Source of the DNA: Ahaetulla prasina | Taxonomy: Eukaryota; Chordata; Lepidosauria; Squamata; Colubridae | NCBI RefSeq assembly: GCF_028640845.1 | Contig: NC_080539.1 | Coordinates: 179,379,459 to 179,443,458, forward strand | Length of the DNA: 64,000 nt | Reading direction: 5' to 3' | In this document: in pieces, positions 63,701 through 64,000 of the stretch | Layout: each line of letters opens with the position of its first letter | Numbering within the stretch: the stretch's first letter is position 1 | Notes under the pieces: model-generated | Seen by the model: the letters and a program-made list of their open reading frames with translations, nothing else | What the model was told of the DNA's origin: nothing | Databases searched by the model: none | Translations under genes and position numbers: made by a program

Positions 63701-63815
63701 CTTTTTTCTTGGATCATCTGAGAGGCTTAGATATAAAGAAGCTTTGCCATCTGCCTGAATCCAAAATGTATAATTATTTGTCTCTGGTGCCACAAAAAAC
63801 CCACGTAGTCGTGCA
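9192..63815 (-). CDS. PKHD1: PKHD1 (fibrocystin/polyductin), internal exons 15-35, partial gene
   Basis: The gene runs right to left through 21 exons: 63701-63815, 56762-57037, 55609-55698, 54911-55001, 54066-54205, 53619-53746, 52302-52486, 48931-49069, 43784-43938, 40821-41005, 37165-37287, 34967-35072, 29912-30187, 29176-29306, 25822-25957, 24728-24923, 24039-24106, 20834-22456, 19339-19482, 12965-13199 and 9192-9342. All have AG acceptors and GT donors, and codon phase agrees at every junction, giving 1564 open codons. Fibrocystin is a very large type I membrane protein of primary cilia and apical membranes in kidney and bile-duct epithelia; human loss causes autosomal recessive polycystic kidney disease. 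This part is extracellular: second part of PA14, a linker, then serial IPT/TIG domains rich in Asn-x-Ser/Thr sites. The paralogue PKHD1L1 is less likely because the single 1.6 kb IPT exon and most exon lengths match PKHD1 as I recall it. Exon numbers follow human PKHD1. Signal peptide, G8 domains, parallel beta-helix region, membrane segment and tail lie outside the window. Confidence 0.9.
9343..11149. other. Intron 34, left part, no clear features
   Basis: A minus-strand frame at 10206-10385 has a good acceptor but the wrong exit phase and no fibrocystin-like sequence. Otherwise nothing recognised. Confidence 0.5.
11150..12664 (+). mobile_element. CR1-type LINE, 5'-truncated, reverse transcriptase remnant
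   Basis: Starts inside the reverse transcriptase ([20 protein letters not shown]). A 298-codon frame at 11238-12134 covers the palm domain, with [30 protein letters not shown] and the active-site box as YVDD. A frameshift passes to the frame ending at 12511, which finishes [13 protein letters not shown]. The 3' end is the conserved gagaagggcggtataaaaat and runs into an ATT microsatellite. The endonuclease half is missing. Related to the copies at 785, 27310 and 49433. Confidence 0.9.
12687..12762. repeat. (ATT)n microsatellite at LINE 3' end
   Basis: About 25 ATT units directly after the LINE tail, followed by AAT units. Confidence 0.95.
12965..13199 (-). CDS. PKHD1: PKHD1 exon 34
   Basis: 235 bp, one base in and two over. 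Strong acceptor ccctcctttttcag; donor gttaga. It is the only stop-free candidate I found between exons 33 and 35 with the required phases. The translation contains [20 protein letters not shown] and ends FSGLLLR, joining to SPKVERDEV of the next exon. It is 15 bp longer than the human exon as I recall it. The plus-strand frame across it is a shadow. Confidence 0.78.
13490..16600 (-). mobile_element. L1-like LINE remnants (broken ORF1)
   Basis: Minus-strand frames at 16102-16371 and nearby give Lys/Glu-rich, coiled-coil-like sequence ([15 protein letters not shown]), as in L1 ORF1 proteins. The region 14100-14500 on the minus strand is similar in character. The block is broken by many stops and probably consists of more than one fragment; limits are approximate. 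Confidence 0.4.
15047..15085. repeat. (CA)n(CT)n(CA)n low-complexity tract
   Basis: Alternating CA and CT runs. Confidence 0.9.
16601..17640. other. Intron 33 sequence without recognised features
   Basis: Stops are frequent in all frames. No exon or known repeat identified. Confidence 0.45.
17651..17708. repeat. (TG)n microsatellite
   Basis: About 29 TG units. Confidence 0.95.
18532..18571. repeat. (GGAGA)n microsatellite
   Basis: Eight near-perfect pentamer units with one GGAAA variant. Confidence 0.9.
18804..19152 (-). mobile_element. Sauria-type SINE with Bov-B-like tail
   Basis: Same family and orientation as 1807-2165. Flanked by the 8-bp target duplication aaattcat at 18796-18803 and 19153-19160. 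It lies 186 bases beyond the donor of PKHD1 exon 33. Confidence 0.88.
19339..19482 (-). CDS. PKHD1: PKHD1 exon 33 (IPT/TIG)
   Basis: 144 bp, one base in and one over. Acceptor tctttttcaag; donor gtcagt. Encodes [20 protein letters not shown] and a C-x(4)-C motif, an IPT opening. Length equals the human exon by recollection. Confidence 0.92.
20186..20621. mobile_element. hAT-type MITE, 436 bp
   Basis: Ends ccatgatggcaaacc and attcgccataactg are inverted repeats, with a perfect 8-bp target duplication atctatga at 20178-20185 and 20622-20629. The interior holds tandem ggaaaatgg/cctgaaaa-type repeats, which generate a spurious 222-codon minus-strand frame. Confidence 0.85.
20834..22456 (-). CDS. 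PKHD1: PKHD1 exon 32, very large IPT/TIG exon
   Basis: 1623 bp, one base in and one over, with 541 codons open throughout. Acceptor tctctttcctag; ideal donor gtaagt. It opens with [12 protein letters not shown], a textbook IPT start, and contains further IPT openings ([26 protein letters not shown], and a weaker [11 protein letters not shown]) separated by paired cysteines and many N-glycosylation sequons. IPT/TIG domains are immunoglobulin-like and form the extracellular stalk of fibrocystin. Human exon 32 is also the outstandingly large exon of this region (about 1.6 kb), a main reason for naming PKHD1 rather than PKHD1L1. Smaller open frames on the opposite strand are shadows. Confidence 0.96.
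22753..22916 (+). mobile_element. tRNA-derived SINE, 5' part, split by another SINE
   Basis: Head gacgcagtggttagaatac through gacaatatgctgacactgt. Its 3' end resumes at 23171-23236, after an inserted SINE of the same family. Confidence 0.8.
22917..23170 (-). mobile_element. tRNA-derived SINE nested in another copy
   Basis: Opposite orientation to its host: starts with the complement of the 3' end (atagcaatagcacttagac) and ends in a head region carrying a short ctgaccactgaccact duplication. Confidence 0.8.
23171..23236 (+). mobile_element. 3' end of the split SINE
   Basis: tagagagtgctgtaaagcac through aagtgctattgct completes the host copy begun at 22753. Confidence 0.8.
24039..24106 (-). CDS. 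PKHD1: PKHD1 exon 31
   Basis: 68 bp, two bases in and one over. Acceptor ttattttccag; donor gtaaat. Encodes [20 protein letters not shown], the I-x-P-x-x-G-S linker that precedes an IPT repeat; the repeat opens at the start of the large exon that follows. Confidence 0.9.
24451..24471. repeat. (GA)n microsatellite
   Basis: Short pure GA run. Confidence 0.9.
24728..24923 (-). CDS. PKHD1: PKHD1 exon 30 (IPT/TIG)
   Basis: 196 bp, one base in and two over. Acceptor ttcttcattgcag; strong donor gtaaga. Encodes [20 protein letters not shown], another IPT opening, followed by a long beta-strand-like stretch. Length equals the human exon by recollection. Confidence 0.92.
25822..25957 (-). CDS. PKHD1: PKHD1 exon 29
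   Basis: 136 bp, phase 0 in, one base over. Acceptor tttctcctag; donor gtaaaa. Encodes [20 protein letters not shown] and the closing strand of the IPT unit begun in exon 28, with two Asn-x-Ser/Thr sites. Confidence 0.91.
26271..26366. mobile_element. hAT-type MITE, 96 bp
   Basis: Starts caggggtgcccaacc, ends ttaaagttgccctctg. Perfect 8-bp target duplication cactaaag at 26263-26270 and 26367-26374. Confidence 0.8.
27111..27268. mobile_element. hAT-type MITE, 158 bp
   Basis: Starts cagtggtggattgctacc, ends ttggaacccacccctg. Flanks gactggtt and gactagtt match at 7 of 8 positions. Related to 35227-35500. Confidence 0.78.
27310..28383 (+). mobile_element. Old CR1-type LINE 3' fragment
   Basis: Degenerate copy of the reverse transcriptase and C-terminal part: tagcatctacataaagttc matches the NIYMKPL segment, and later blocks match the domain after it. 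It ends gagctatataaattgattga with an ATAA-rich tail. Frames are full of stops. Confidence 0.65.
29041..29083. repeat. (TC)n(AC)n microsatellite
   Basis: TC run followed by AC run, close to the donor of PKHD1 exon 28 (29175). Confidence 0.95.
29176..29306 (-). CDS. PKHD1: PKHD1 exon 28 (IPT/TIG start)
   Basis: 131 bp, one base in and phase 0 out. Acceptor acatttttag; donor gtaaat. Encodes [20 protein letters not shown], the GG-x-x-x-x-x-x-G-x-G-L opening of an IPT domain, then two cysteines and a C-x-L-P-P-W ending. Confidence 0.93.
29912..30187 (-). CDS. PKHD1: PKHD1 exon 27 (IPT/TIG domain)
   Basis: 276 bp, one base in and one base over. Acceptor aaaaattttcag; donor gtgtgt. The translation contains [19 protein letters not shown] and a later C-x(n)-C pattern, typical of the immunoglobulin-like IPT/TIG fold with its G-x-G-F turn. 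It ends at the start of the next IPT unit. Confidence 0.93.
30265..30571 (+). mobile_element. 3' end of the LINE family found at 46199-48066
   Basis: ctgctaaacaaataattccc through ttgtgtgtccaatcatacac matches the 3' end of the longer element closely. The pentamer tail is absent here. It begins 65 bases before the acceptor of PKHD1 exon 27, on the other strand. Confidence 0.8.
30597..30692 (-). mobile_element. tRNA-derived SINE, 3' fragment
   Basis: aatagcacttaaatttaaat through caacaagctgggtcctgac is the reversed 3' part of the SINE family at 1030. Confidence 0.65.
30694..32260 (+). mobile_element. L1-type LINE: 5' region and broken ORF1, ORF2 absent
   Basis: A GC-richer leader (30694-30960) is followed by Lys/Glu-rich frames at 31708-32010 and 32020-32217. 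The predicted protein is coiled-coil-like ([19 protein letters not shown]), as in L1 ORF1, which binds RNA as a trimer. An in-frame break separates the two parts. No reverse transcriptase follows. Confidence 0.5.
32261..32800 (+). other. AT-rich stretch with a duplicated block, possibly L1 3' region
   Basis: The block gattagaggttgaaagatg occurs at about 32360 and again at about 32520 with similar flanking sequence, so a 160-bp segment appears duplicated. Confidence 0.35.
32805..32921 (-). mobile_element. tRNA-derived SINE fragment
   Basis: Reversed head half of the SINE family at 1030 (gggtcctcattttaccaatc through ctactgtgccac). Confidence 0.7.
34140..34700 (+). mobile_element. Penelope-like element, 3' part (GIY-YIG endonuclease end)
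   Basis: The frame at 34184-34483 encodes [20 protein letters not shown], then [13 protein letters not shown] and [18 protein letters not shown], the conserved C-terminal part of the GIY-YIG endonuclease of Penelope-like elements, which cuts the target during retrotransposition. A 24-bp perfect inverted repeat bounds it (34191-34214 and 34660-34683). The reverse transcriptase is missing. Confidence 0.85.
34602..34635 (+). ncRNA. Hammerhead-ribozyme-like core in the Penelope-like element
   Basis: ttgaaga, then a hairpin (agcttct paired with agaagt), then gaaacgtc: the hammerhead layout CUGANGA - stem II - GAAA - GUC, with C changed to U at the first core position, so this copy may be inactive. 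Hammerheads are known in Penelope-like elements. Confidence 0.5.
34967..35072 (-). CDS. PKHD1: PKHD1 exon 26
   Basis: 106 bp, phase 0 in, one base over. Acceptor tgtcaatccag; donor gtaatg. Encodes [20 protein letters not shown], a Cys-containing stretch just before the main IPT series. Confidence 0.92.
35227..35500. mobile_element. hAT-type MITE, 274 bp
   Basis: Starts cagtggtgggtttcaa, ends ctgaaacccacctctg. Perfect 8-bp target duplication actgtgaa at 35219-35226 and 35501-35508. Contains repeated ctaccggttct units. Confidence 0.88.
36209..36343. mobile_element. hAT-type MITE, 135 bp
   Basis: Starts cagggctgtcaaaatcc, ends gtttgaaacccctg. Perfect 8-bp target duplication caatagag at 36201-36208 and 36344-36351. 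Confidence 0.85.
37165..37287 (-). CDS. PKHD1: PKHD1 exon 25
   Basis: 123 bp, phase 0 to phase 0. Acceptor ttctttcttccaag; donor gtatga. Encodes [20 protein letters not shown] and flanks (41 residues). Confidence 0.91.
37852..37936. repeat. (AT)n microsatellite
   Basis: About 42 AT units, at the left edge of the Penelope-like inverted-arm element. Confidence 0.97.
38021..38054 (-). ncRNA. Hammerhead-ribozyme-like core, left arm
   Basis: Read on the minus strand: ctgaaga, stem gatgaa/ttcgtc with a tgagac loop and one wobble pair, then gaaacgtc. This fits CUGANGA - stem II - GAAA - GUC. Confidence 0.55.
38051..38545 (-). CDS. Thr/Pro/Gln-rich ORF between inverted arms of a Penelope-like element
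   Basis: 164 codons, overlapping both arms. Low complexity and hydrophilic, with an internal repeat: [18 protein letters not shown] resembles [18 protein letters not shown], and SNQST recurs with [16 protein letters not shown]. No enzyme motif. It may be a degenerate linker region of a Penelope-like protein or a fortuitous frame. The start lies in one arm and the end in the other. Confidence 0.3.
   Translation of the reverse strand: MLLGAMCDIPNTRNDTRPTLTRSTQDVTTTHPPRKQTQTHTDHEARLRTRSQTAAATLAISNPSNPYMQQTDTHCEDVARRRTRSRTTAVKLTSSNPPAAQTNLSTTKPPPKEDKLPSNQSTKKPPSNQSTAKLPPNQFKPPLAVKKEETAAVTHCSQKHEAEA
38557..38590 (+). ncRNA. Hammerhead-ribozyme-like core, right arm
   Basis: ctgaaga, a perfect 6-bp stem gacgaa/ttcgtc with loop tgagac, then gaaacgtc. 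All core positions of the hammerhead consensus (CUGANGA ... GAAA ... GUC) are present. Helix III would have to be very short. Confidence 0.6.
38641..38686. repeat. (AT)n microsatellite
   Basis: About 23 AT units directly at the right edge of the inverted-arm element. Confidence 0.95.
38690..40820. other. Intron 24 sequence without recognised features
   Basis: No exon found. A short imperfect repeat of aacctgatttttattttgta occurs near 39841-39900. Small frames are not supported. Confidence 0.5.
40821..41005 (-). CDS. PKHD1: PKHD1 exon 24
   Basis: 185 bp, entering with one base and ending in phase 0. Acceptor ttttcttccag; strong donor gtaaga. Encodes [18 protein letters not shown] and then a stretch with several Asn-linked glycosylation sites. 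Length equals the human exon by recollection. Confidence 0.92.
41540..42096. mobile_element. hAT-type MITE, 557 bp
   Basis: Starts caggggtgaaatctaaa, ends gagcatttcacccctg. Perfect 8-bp target duplication ggctaggc at 41532-41539 and 42097-42104. Inside is a duplicated cacactttacacacacacaa block and a CA microsatellite (41846-41880). It shares ctaccagttctgtgg/ctaccggttctccg units with 35227-35500. Confidence 0.9.
42105..42560. mobile_element. Composite of hAT-type MITE remnants
   Basis: ggtggtgaacctatgacac at the start matches the end of the element at 20186-20621, and ggatgagtcacgcgctggcc at about 42460 matches the interior of 36209-36343. The block aggtggggagggg...taaaatgtctaa is duplicated at about 42414 and 42520. 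Exact limits unclear. Confidence 0.5.
43244..43604 (+). mobile_element. Sauria-type SINE with Bov-B-like tail
   Basis: Full length, head gggacgcggtggctcaggg with B-box ggttcgaatcc, end gaggggaaactttacctttt. Flanked by attatca at 43237-43243 and 43605-43611. It ends 180 bases from PKHD1 exon 23. Confidence 0.9.
43784..43938 (-). CDS. PKHD1: PKHD1 exon 23
   Basis: 155 bp, entering with two bases carried and leaving one. Acceptor attcatgtag after a T/A-rich tract; donor gtaaac. Encodes [20 protein letters not shown]. It is 27 bp longer than the human exon as I recall it (128 bp), an in-frame difference. Confidence 0.9.
44126..44296. mobile_element. hAT-type MITE forming a long hairpin, 171 bp
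   Basis: caggggtctccaaccttg and its complement at the other end form a near-complete palindrome, with an internal tandem duplication of the ttcaactcccagagttcctc unit on the left arm. Flanks atctagtc and atctagtt match at 7 of 8. It sits inside a CR1-like 3' fragment (gaattggaaaggtcatctag). Confidence 0.85.
44325..44392 (-). mobile_element. tRNA-like head fragment of a Sauria-type SINE
   Basis: ctagggattcgaaccgccga through cttagccactgagccacc is the reversed SINE head only. Confidence 0.65.
45009..45513. mobile_element. hAT-type MITE, 505 bp
   Basis: Starts tagtggtagtcaacctggt, ends aaaggttgactacccctg. Perfect 8-bp target duplication acataaga at 45001-45008 and 45514-45521. A subterminal ctaccgcccactagtgggcg is itself partly palindromic. 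No transposase frame. Confidence 0.9.
46199..48029 (+). mobile_element. LINE of the CR1/Rex group, reverse transcriptase with frameshifts
   Basis: Frame 1 (46199-46846) carries [17 protein letters not shown] and [19 protein letters not shown] frameshift follows at about 46843 (the FSSAFNTI segment). Then comes 47124-47426 with the [10 protein letters not shown] active site just before it and the [14 protein letters not shown] block, and 47401-47781 as the C-terminal domain (RKNSFFP-type end). It ends in ccttgtgtgtccaatcacac and a pentamer tail. The endonuclease is missing. At least two frame breaks make it inactive. Confidence 0.9.
48030..48068. repeat. (TTCTA)n microsatellite tail of the LINE
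   Basis: Seven or so TTCTA units right after ggccaataaaa. An AATAG/TTCTA tail is the known hallmark of snake CR1-L3 LINEs that seed this microsatellite. Confidence 0.9.
48786..48895. repeat. (GGAA)n microsatellite
   Basis: About 27 uninterrupted GGAA units, ending 35 bases from the donor of PKHD1 exon 22. Confidence 0.97.
48931..49069 (-). CDS. PKHD1: PKHD1 exon 22
   Basis: 139 bp, entering with one base carried and leaving two. Acceptor ttctttccag; strong donor gtaaga. Encodes [21 protein letters not shown] second AG eight bases downstream of the chosen acceptor is a possible alternative start. A long GGAA microsatellite begins 35 bases beyond the donor. Confidence 0.88.
49433..52020 (-). 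mobile_element. CR1-type LINE, about 2.6 kb, endonuclease tail plus reverse transcriptase
   Basis: Read on the minus strand: end of the apurinic endonuclease region (51790-52020), a linker ([20 protein letters not shown]) and [20 protein letters not shown]. Then come [40 protein letters not shown], the active site as YADDTQLYI and the [13 protein letters not shown] end at 49655. The coding part is split over at least four frames. It is the longest copy of the family at 11150 and lies in intron 21 in the same orientation as PKHD1, 281 bases after the exon 21 donor. Confidence 0.9.
52302..52486 (-). CDS. PKHD1: PKHD1 exon 21
   Basis: 185 bp, completing a codon with its first base and leaving one base over. 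Acceptor tctctttcag; donor gtaatc. An alternative donor seven bases earlier (gtattt) would need a second acceptor in the next exon and fits less well. Encodes [20 protein letters not shown] followed by FIDEI. It is about three codons longer than the human exon as I recall it. Confidence 0.87.
53258..53355 (+). mobile_element. CR1-like 3' fragment
   Basis: taatagagttggaagggacc through accctacaccatttctgaca is the well-known conserved block near one end of amniote CR1 elements. Confidence 0.65.
53619..53746 (-). CDS. PKHD1: PKHD1 exon 20
   Basis: 128 bp, phase 0 in, two bases over. Acceptor ccttctttacag. The donor gtctat is poor, but this is the position that keeps the frame into the next exon and gives the human length of 128 bp. 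Encodes [20 protein letters not shown]. Confidence 0.87.
54066..54205 (-). CDS. PKHD1: PKHD1 exon 19
   Basis: 140 bp, entering with one base carried and ending in phase 0. Acceptor ttgccatag; ideal donor gtgagt. Encodes [19 protein letters not shown], a well-conserved fibrocystin stretch. The human exon is 143 bp by recollection. Confidence 0.92.
54911..55001 (-). CDS. PKHD1: PKHD1 exon 18
   Basis: 91 bp, entering in phase 0 and leaving one base over. Strong acceptor ttttatttttcag and good donor gtaagc. Encodes [19 protein letters not shown] and continues FLQARFEQ. It lies in the linker between PA14 and the IPT array. Confidence 0.9.
55609..55698 (-). CDS. PKHD1: PKHD1 exon 17
   Basis: 90 bp, phase 0 to phase 0, encoding 30 residues ([18 protein letters not shown] and flanks). 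Acceptor tttgctttatag; donor gtacag, which is weak after position +3. The exon was chosen because its length equals that of human exon 17 as I remember it and because it joins its neighbours in phase. It carries two Asn-x-Thr sites. Confidence 0.8.
56762..57037 (-). CDS. PKHD1: PKHD1 exon 16 (C-terminal half of PA14)
   Basis: 276 bp, phase 0 to phase 0. Acceptor ttggtcaacag, donor gtaaat. It encodes 92 residues, including [20 protein letters not shown], the end of the PA14 domain with its YYLE-x-x-HHG signature, then a stretch ending LPEIQ. The human exon is 279 bp by my recollection, so about one codon is missing here. Confidence 0.93.
57641..57844 (-). other. Unassigned open stretch, probable repeat remnant
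   Basis: 68 open codons beginning [20 protein letters not shown], next to an AAAT-rich tail on the plus strand. It does not match fibrocystin and the phase does not fit an exon. Origin unknown; an old retroelement or retrocopy is likely. Confidence 0.3.
58192..58298 (+). mobile_element. tRNA-derived SINE, 3' half
   Basis: aaaatgaggacccagattgt through aagtctaagtgctattgct; same family as 1030. Confidence 0.75.
58300..59310. other. AT-rich intron 15 sequence
   Basis: No exon, promoter or recognised repeat. Small frames only. Confidence 0.5.
59318..59342. repeat. (AAAAT)n microsatellite
   Basis: Five AAAAT units. Confidence 0.9.
59516..59850 (+). mobile_element. Very old CR1-like reverse-transcriptase remnant
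   Basis: gaatttacagaccagttacc recalls the NYRPVSLTS block of CR1 reverse transcriptases, and a decayed region near 59800-59830 recalls the FADDTK box. Heavily decayed. Confidence 0.35.
59966..59988. repeat. (GGAT)n microsatellite
   Basis: Five GGAT units. Confidence 0.9.
60686..60768. repeat. (GA)n(AAAG)n microsatellite
   Basis: GA run followed by about 15 AAAG units; it creates spurious Phe/Leu/Ser-rich minus-strand frames. Confidence 0.95.
61329..61382 (+). promoter_or_regulatory. Compact promoter: two CCAAT boxes and TATA box
   Basis: CCAAT at 61329-61333 and 61348-61352, an octamer-like ATTTGAAT at about 61359, and TATATAAG at 61375-61382, all upstream of the start codon at 61461. The spacing predicts a transcription start near 61405-61415 and a leader of about 50 bases. 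Two CCAAT boxes close to a TATA box are typical of strong, compact promoters such as those of histone genes. Confidence 0.55.
61461..62114 (+). CDS. Intronless Arg/Lys-rich basic protein with AT-hook, antisense in PKHD1 intron 15
   Basis: 217 codons, one exon, no known family recognised. About 42 Arg and 31 Lys make up a third of the protein. Residues 1-60 are Arg-dominated ([13 protein letters not shown]), residues 100-141 Lys-dominated, and the C-terminal 70 are rich in Ser/Thr/Pro/Gln with a small acidic patch (SDEE, 145-148). GRPRKKK at 99-105 matches the AT-hook core that binds the minor groove of AT-rich DNA, and TPKKRGR near the end looks like a nuclear localisation signal. There are only two cysteines, so it is not a classical cysteine-rich protamine; no H1 globular domain is visible. 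The start has purine at -3 and G at +4. CCAAT and TATA boxes lie upstream and AATAAA signals downstream. I infer a nuclear DNA-binding or chromatin-packaging protein, perhaps germ-line expressed. A retrocopy or a captured viral core-type gene is possible. Confidence 0.6.
   Translation: MAAFQRGRKAYFRRKRRMRQRRYRKFLSRRKKHNSRRGRKTRTRHIMRCARSGYRKRRMPVSRYLDRRIRDNVLSAQKAKHSMTSYRGNIYHRKPLKVGRPRKKKHYNRTRSAFLKAKLKKQRANKKRAKHSALEKKAKRRTRYSDEEVFYSMANASMPKPASEERPIKKHTVRFTTPGNTKTEPQEDPSLDNQSSQQTITPKKRGRHSATPVCKSR
62274..62545 (+). terminator. Polyadenylation signals of the basic-protein gene
   Basis: AATAAA at 62274-62279, 160 bases after the stop codon, and again at 62540-62545. Either could end a transcript of the intronless gene. 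No histone-type 3' stem-loop was seen. Confidence 0.4.
62645..62873 (+). mobile_element. tRNA-derived SINE, near full length
   Basis: Head gtgtggtggcacagtggtta through aagtctaagtgctattgct. It lies downstream of the basic-protein gene and after its second AATAAA. Confidence 0.85.
62874..63700. other. Intron 15 sequence next to exon 15
   Basis: AT-rich, no feature recognised. Confidence 0.5.
63701..63815 (-). CDS. PKHD1: PKHD1 exon 15 (PA14 domain, first visible part)
   Basis: 115 bp. The acceptor follows a pyrimidine-rich tract ending tatccag; the donor is gtatga. It enters needing one base to complete a codon and ends in phase 0. The translation reads [18 protein letters not shown], the characteristic beta-strand stretch of the PA14 domain (a carbohydrate-binding-type fold), and continues in phase into the exon at 56762-57037. 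A 131-codon open frame on the opposite strand here is only a shadow. Confidence 0.87.
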
Positions 63816-64000
63816 CTGGATAGCAAAAACAAAGATATTCAGCTTCCTAATATCAAACAAGATTCTTTGTTGAATCTAAGAGGTGTGATTTGAATTAATT
63901 ACCATATAAGAATCCTAACTTTAAATTAAAAGACCGTTCCTTTTTAAAAGAATCATAAAGGTGTATTCACTATTTTAGTCCAGAATATTAGAAATTTCAG

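Noticed and set aside
63478..63873. 131-codon plus-strand ORF near the right end
   Set aside because: It is the complement of PKHD1 exon 15 plus flanking intron; the minus-strand translation gives a clear PA14 sequence with splice sites.

Overview
This window is AT-rich, intron-dominated vertebrate DNA from a squamate reptile, most likely an advanced snake. The evidence is its repeat content: tRNA-headed Sauria-type SINEs with a Bov-B-like tail, CR1-group LINEs (one ending in the ATTCT/AATAG pentamer tail known from snake CR1-L3 elements), L1 remnants, Penelope-like elements and many hAT-type MITEs. No bacterial, plasmid or phage features are present.

One large gene covers nearly the whole window on the minus strand: PKHD1 (fibrocystin/polyductin). 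I could place 21 consecutive internal exons, from 63815 down to 9192. Each has splice sites, and the codon phase is consistent at all 20 junctions. Joined, they give 4693 coding bases (1 base completing a codon plus 1564 codons) with no stop. Most exon lengths match what I recall for human PKHD1 exons 15-35, including the very large exon 32 (1623 bp here). The encoded piece runs from the middle of the PA14 domain, through a linker region and the long series of IPT/TIG domains, to just before the first G8 domain. The first 14 exons lie beyond the right edge. The exons after 9192 were not found, so the following intron is probably more than 9 kb long.

The most unusual item is an intact single-exon ORF of 217 codons at 61461-62114 on the plus strand, inside PKHD1 intron 15 and antisense to it. 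It encodes a very basic protein (about one third Arg+Lys) with an AT-hook core. It has its own compact promoter (two CCAAT boxes and a TATA box), a good start context and downstream AATAAA signals. I do not recognise the family; a nuclear DNA-packaging or sperm-type basic protein is the simplest inference.

Between the exons: 1-9191 holds hAT MITEs, SINEs and a mariner-like MITE. 9343-19338 holds a CR1 LINE and L1 remnants. 19483-30700 holds the IPT exons with nested SINEs and MITEs. 30700-41000 holds an L1 ORF1 remnant, two Penelope-like elements with hammerhead-ribozyme-like cores, and more MITEs. 41000-52300 holds a run of hAT MITEs and two LINEs. 52300-57040 is a dense exon cluster, and 57040-63700 is the intron with the basic-protein gene.
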